Source: an uncultured Anaerolineae bacterium | Lineage (GTDB): Bacteria > Chloroflexota > Anaerolineae > Anaerolineales > Villigracilaceae | Length of the DNA stretch: 64,000 nt | Assembly: GCA_903822545.1 (NCBI GenBank) | Contig: CAIJPN010000100.1 | Span: forward strand, 26,505-90,504 | Direction of reading: 5' to 3' | In this document: positions 60,431-64,000 of the stretch, piece after piece | Position numbering within the stretch: position 1 is the first letter of the stretch | Layout of the letters: the number at the start of each line of letters is the position of its first letter | Program-made: the position numbers and the translations under genes | The notes under the pieces: model-generated | What the model was told of the DNA's origin: nothing | Databases searched by the model: none | What the model saw: the letters and a program-made list of their open reading frames with translations, nothing else

Positions 60431-61900
60431 ATGAAAACCAAAAGCCCCTTCTCTCGTTTATTCAATCTTATTTCGCTGGTTATGATCCTGTCTATGGTCA
60501 TGGCAGCCTGTGCGGCTCCATCCGGTGACCAGTTTGCTGGTTCAGGTGGTGTCGGCGCAAACAAAATTAAACTGTGCCATGCCACTGGCAGCGCCACCAA
60601 CCCCTACGTGGAAATCACCGTGGATGACAACGCCACCAAAGATGGCCATGGCAACCACAAAGACGACATCATCCCCGCCCCGGCTGGTGGCTGCCCCAAA
60701 GGTGCAACCAACACCCCCGAGCCTCCCACTGCCACCCCGGTGGATCCCACTGCCACTCCGATTGACCCGAGCGTTACCCCGGTGGATCCCACTGCCACCC
60801 CGATCGAACCGAGCTCCACTCCAGAACCCACCAATACTCCAACCGGCACCCCGGCTCCCTCTGCCACCCCAACGAATACGCCTAAGCCCACCCAACCTGT
60901 CGAGCCAGTAGCCCCCGCCCCCGCAGACCTGCCCTGCATCCAATGCCTTATCTTCCACACTTTCCGTGATAACAACCTGGAAATCTACCGCCTGGACGGT
61001 GTCGAAGGTCAGTCCAATGCCAAACTGTACAACCTGTCCAAGAGTGATGCTGTAGACAGCCGCCCCAGCCGCGCCCCGAATGACACTCGCATCGTTTTCC
61101 AGAGCAACCGCAACGGCAACGTGGAACTCTACACTACCGATATGTTTGGCAACAAAAGCCCTGTGCGCCTGACCACTTCCCGGTCAAACAATACAACCCC
61201 GATGTATGGCCCTGACGCGCAAACCATCGTCTTCCAAAGCGATCGCAACGGTAACATTGATCTGTTCACGATCAGTGATGTTACAGGCGCCGAACGCCAG
61301 ATCACCAACAGCCCGGCAGATGATGTCAACCCGTTCTACTCCCCCGACCTGAAGTGGCTTGTCTTCCAGAGCAACCGCAATAACAACTGGGATATCTTTA
61401 TCCTGAACACCGCGACCGGTAACGAATACCAGCTGACAAACTCTTCGGCCAACGAAATGTTCCCGGCCTGGTCGCCCAATGGCAAACAGGTAGCCTTCAT
61501 CTCTGACACAAACGGCGGCTCTGACCTGTATATCATCGATGTGAGTGGCACCAACCTGAAGCGCATCACGACTGATGGCAAAACCATCAATGCAGTCTGG
61601 TCGCCCGAAGGTAATCGCATCGCCTATCAGTCAGAACGCAATGGTAACCTGGATATCTACAGTTACGATCTTCTCACCAGCAAAGAATACCGTGTCACCG
61701 ACTTCGCTGGCCCTGACTCTGGCCCGACCTGGGACTGCTCTGGCTCAATGCTGGCCTTTACCTCCACCCGCGATGGCGACCCGAACATCCTACAGGTTTC
61801 CTGGCAAGGCGGCACAGCCAGCAACATGACCATTGATCCATCCACCGATAAATGGTCACAGTGGCGGCCATCCAACGACGTGTCCAGCACTGGCTACTAA
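60431..61900 (+). CDS. lipoprotein with CHxT domain and PD40 beta-propeller
   Basis: This 489-residue protein has a lipobox MAAC and then a short domain KLCHATGSATNPYVEITVDD ending in AGGCP. A long linker of PTATPVDP units follows, and then about seven PD40 repeats (FQSNRNGNVELYTTDMFG, WSPNGKQVAFISD, WSPEGNRIAYQSERNGNLDIY). It is third in the sigma/anti-sigma transcript and probably an envelope output of the regulon. GGAG precedes ATG 60431; ATG 60419 is less likely. Confidence 0.88.
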   Translation: MKTKSPFSRLFNLISLVMILSMVMAACAAPSGDQFAGSGGVGANKIKLCHATGSATNPYVEITVDDNATKDGHGNHKDDIIPAPAGGCPKGATNTPEPPTATPVDPTATPIDPSVTPVDPTATPIEPSSTPEPTNTPTGTPAPSATPTNTPKPTQPVEPVAPAPADLPCIQCLIFHTFRDNNLEIYRLDGVEGQSNAKLYNLSKSDAVDSRPSRAPNDTRIVFQSNRNGNVELYTTDMFGNKSPVRLTTSRSNNTTPMYGPDAQTIVFQSDRNGNIDLFTISDVTGAERQITNSPADDVNPFYSPDLKWLVFQSNRNNNWDIFILNTATGNEYQLTNSSANEMFPAWSPNGKQVAFISDTNGGSDLYIIDVSGTNLKRITTDGKTINAVWSPEGNRIAYQSERNGNLDIYSYDLLTSKEYRVTDFAGPDSGPTWDCSGSMLAFTSTRDGDPNILQVSWQGGTASNMTIDPSTDKWSQWRPSNDVSSTGY

Positions 61901-61920
61901 ATATCCACCTTCAAAGTTTA

Positions 61921-61956
61921 GCTCTCCGGCAGGCAACCCTGCCGGAGAGCTTTTTT
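61921..61956 (+). terminator. Rho-independent terminator
   Basis: GCTCTCCGGCAGG (61921-61933) pairs with CCTGCCGGAGAGC (61938-61950), followed by six T. Confidence 0.95.
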
Positions 61957-62093
61957 ATCTGACCTCGGCAAAACGGGTTCTGCTACCAAACCCAGAAAAA
62001 TAGATAAAAAGTACCCCTTTGCATATTCCATGAATCGATGTAATGTATTCCCTGGTTGCCCGACCTTACATAAATGTTAGGTGCGGCAATTCA

Positions 62094-62123
62094 ACCCTTT
62101 TTGCGTAGAATTCACGACTAATA
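62094..62123 (+). promoter_or_regulatory. ECF-type promoter C
   Basis: ACCCTTTT (62094-62101), 13 bases, then CGACTAATA (62115-62123). It is the third copy of the promoter, here 133 bases before the second anti-sigma-like gene. Confidence 0.85.
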
Positions 62124-62163
62124 GTTTAGAAAGATTTTTTTTAGATAGTTTTCCAAGCCATTG

Positions 62164-62258
62164 GAGCTATTCGGCCAATAGGCTCTCACTTGAATCGCCC
62201 AATCCCTCTTCCGGCATTCGGTGGCCACTAACGCAAAAAGTCGTGGAGAAGTCAGATG
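62164..62258 (+). pseudogene. remnant of a second ECF sigma factor (region 4 end)
   Basis: Aligned to the intact sigma gene at 59818-59914, this segment keeps GGCTCTCACTTGAA (against GGGCTATCACTGGAA) and TCCCTCTTCCG exactly. It translates to ELFGQ-stop-ALT-stop-IAQSLFRHSV, against EIARQSGLSLEATKSLFRRSV. Two stops and a 3-base gap show it is dead. Nothing of region 2 remains. Confidence 0.8.
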
Positions 62259-62738
62259 GATAACTCAACGGAGCGTGAAACTCGGGAACTGGATAATCAG
62301 CTTGCCGATTTCGCAGACAAGGCTATATCAGGTCATCCCTTGAGGGCTGAACAGATTTCGATTGATCAGGATGATATGGCGAAGCTGCAAAAAACGGTTG
62401 TTCAGGTGAGCTTAGCTGCACAAGCCGCCCAGCCAGATTCCGCTGCCAGTGCCCGCATTCGCCAGAGATTGATGGTTGAATGGCAGAAAAATCACCAGCC
62501 AGAACCATCCGCGTTCAAGCGTATCAGCGTTTTTTGGAGTTCATCCAGGCTGGTTCTTTTTGCCAGTGTTGTGGTGGTATTACTTGTCGGCATCTTTTTA
62601 TCAATTCCTGCTTCAGGCGACTCAAACTCCCTGGCAGGGGCGGCCCAAGGTTCAATAACTGGGTGGCCGTTTTTAGGTATTATTAGTATTGTGGTCATTG
62701 TTATAACGATTGTGTTCTGGATTAATCGTCGTCATTAA
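62256..62738 (+). CDS. second anti-sigma-like membrane protein
   Basis: This 160-residue protein is clearly paralogous to the one at 59912: [63 protein letters not shown], then two membrane helices. Its own sigma partner is a remnant just upstream, so it may now inhibit the intact sigma at 59383 or have lost that function. It is probably transcribed from promoter C. Confidence 0.82.
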   Translation: MDNSTERETRELDNQLADFADKAISGHPLRAEQISIDQDDMAKLQKTVVQVSLAAQAAQPDSAASARIRQRLMVEWQKNHQPEPSAFKRISVFWSSSRLVLFASVVVVLLVGIFLSIPASGDSNSLAGAAQGSITGWPFLGIISIVVIVITIVFWINRRH

Positions 62739-62755
62739 CGATAAATGGAGGCACT

Positions 62756-64000
62756 ATGAAAGCAAAAACAAGTTTGAGTAAATTATCGAATATCCTTTCC
62801 ATCCTCGTCATTCTATCGATGTTGCTATCTGCCTGTGATGTTTCCGGTGCAGGACTCGCTGGTTCTTCCGGTGCCGGTGGTGGAAATGATCAAACGCCTG
62901 AGGCAACTGCTGAAGGAAAGCCTGGCAAGGATCAAAAATCAACGGAGGAATCTCCGACCGAAGTGCCACCGACCGAAGCGCCACCACCGACCGAAGTGCC
63001 ACCGACCGAAGCGCCACCACCGACTGAAGTGCCACCAACTGAAGTGCCACCAACTGAAGTGCCACCGACTGAAGTGCCATCAACAGGAGAAACCCCTACT
63101 GAAGAACCTGCATCCGCAACCCCGAAACCCACAGATACCACAACCTCGGGCGGTAGCGGTTCTCCGAGCGCGACTCCTGATGATAGTGGGTGGGATAAAT
63201 CATCCATATCTGTGAACGGAACCTGCGATAGGGATACTGGCAAGGTTGTTTTCACGATCACCAATGGCGGCTCAAAAATGACTGGCTCCACCACCTGGAC
63301 CGCATCTGCGCCTGGTATTACTCTTAACCCTTCCAGTGGATCATTCTCTCTTGCAGAAAAGGGCTCAACCACGGTTTCGTTTGGGCCGTATCCTGGTGTA
63401 AAAATCTCCATTGTGGTGAATCAGCGTCCTGGGCACCCAGGCACTGGCGAAGCTAAGGCGGATGCTACTTGTTCAGCCTCCACCTCTACTCCCGCAGCTT
63501 CTGCGTCTCCTACAAAAACTGTAACATCAACAGCGTCTGCAACCAACACCCCGACCAATACGGCAACCAATACGCCAACCAACACCCCGACCAATACGGC
63601 TACCAACACGCCAACCAAAACAGTCACCACCACAGTCACCCCGACGAATACGCCGACCAATACAGCTACCAATACTCCCACCAACACCGCCACCAATACA
63701 GCGACCTCCACCCCCACCAATACTCCCACCAACACCGCGACGGCTACATTAACGCCGACACCGCGGAAGGTCACCATTTGTCATCACACCGACAGTGCGA
63801 CCAACCCGGTGGAGATAATCACGGTGGATGTGAATGCAGCTTTTGGCAACTCGCGCGGGGCACATTTCAATGCCCAGGGCAATCCCCAGCACGTTGGTCA
63901 GTGGGGCCAGGGCGACTTTGTGATCGGCCCGGTGCCGGCAGAGTACCCGAACGTTCCGACGGGCAGCGCCAATGACTGCGTGCCTCCGACCGAAACGCCA
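62756..64000 (+). CDS. lipoprotein with Thr/Pro repeats and CHxT domain, 3' end outside window
   Basis: The frame is open from ATG 62756 (GGAGGCACT before it) to the window end, 415 codons. It has a lipobox LLSAC, repeats of [11 protein letters not shown], a globular beta domain ([29 protein letters not shown]), about 85 residues of TPTNTATN repeats, and then [20 protein letters not shown]. The last resembles the CHxT domain at 60431. It is third in the second copy of the sigma module, in the position of the propeller lipoprotein; a propeller may follow beyond the window. Confidence 0.88.
   Translation, partial: MKAKTSLSKLSNILSILVILSMLLSACDVSGAGLAGSSGAGGGNDQTPEATAEGKPGKDQKSTEESPTEVPPTEAPPPTEVPPTEAPPPTEVPPTEVPPTEVPPTEVPSTGETPTEEPASATPKPTDTTTSGGSGSPSATPDDSGWDKSSISVNGTCDRDTGKVVFTITNGGSKMTGSTTWTASAPGITLNPSSGSFSLAEKGSTTVSFGPYPGVKISIVVNQRPGHPGTGEAKADATCSASTSTPAASASPTKTVTSTASATNTPTNTATNTPTNTPTNTATNTPTKTVTTTVTPTNTPTNTATNTPTNTATNTATSTPTNTPTNTATATLTPTPRKVTICHHTDSATNPVEIITVDVNAAFGNSRGAHFNAQGNPQHVGQWGQGDFVIGPVPAEYPNVPTGSANDCVPPTETP

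Noticed and set aside
62932..63777. Minus-strand frames rich in Val, Gly and Ser
   Set aside because: They are complements of the Thr/Pro repeat codons of the lipoprotein at 62756 and have no start context or terminator.

Overview
The window looks like chromosomal DNA of a Chloroflexota bacterium, most probably class Anaerolineae. This is inferred from gene content and protein style: a BTAD/TPR regulator, NBR1-type Ig lipoproteins, Thr/Pro-rich linkers after lipoboxes, PD40 beta-propeller lipoproteins, an FMN-riboswitch riboflavin ABC importer, and B-box zinc-finger membrane proteins. No rRNA, tRNA, CRISPR array, transposase or phage gene was recognised.

Layout. 0-5 kb: end of a large BTAD regulator, then a KAS III-like thiolase with an acyl-CoA ligase. 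4.7-5.5 kb: a small Lys-rich protein and a DUF4258/MqsA-like pair between two related terminators. 5.5-15 kb: a membrane adenylate cyclase, sugar and oxidoreductase genes (one with an internal deletion), an ECF sigma/anti-sigma/surface-protein operon and a C45 peptidase. 15-19.8 kb: promoter, T-box leader, pheS, an inserted S23 four-helix-bundle gene and pheT, all scattered with AT-rich TCGAATA repeats. 20-27.3 kb: aldo/keto reductase, zinc-ribbon protein and seven tandem NBR1-Ig secreted proteins. 28.7-29.3 kb: a gene-free segment with four perfect DnaA boxes and several near-matches, a candidate oriC. 29-33 kb: nucleotidyltransferase, deoxynucleoside kinase, acyltransferase, a broken methyltransferase, glycosyltransferase and ferredoxin. 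33-36 kb: FMN riboswitch and a three-gene riboflavin-type ABC importer. 36-45 kb: recN, nadK, a split Cas4-like nuclease pair, an ABC-2 exporter, a CPBP protease, SdpI and slipin genes with two parS-like sites, and a YtrA-type GntR repressor. 45-50 kb: pdxS-pdxT, DUF6391, holA and a lipoprotein gene with a premature stop.

50-58 kb is a nucleotide second-messenger cluster: a cNMP-binding diguanylate cyclase, a 1357-residue double-cyclase/STAND/TPR protein, and a second cNMP-binding protein. It is followed by a PD40 lipoprotein. 58-64 kb holds a short family-5 binding protein and two copies of a sigma/anti-sigma/lipoprotein module. Three genes here share an unusual promoter, ACCCTTTT-N13-CGACTAATA, which defines a probable local ECF regulon. 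In the second copy the sigma gene has decayed to a C-terminal remnant, so the promoter now faces the anti-sigma-like gene directly.

Three observations stand out. First, the candidate oriC lies 14-15 kb from two parS-like sites. Second, a family of short GTAG...CTAC palindromes sits at stop codons, between genes and, in frame, inside three coding sequences. Third, the ECF regulon just described appears undescribed. Functional calls rest on motifs read by eye; no database search was possible.
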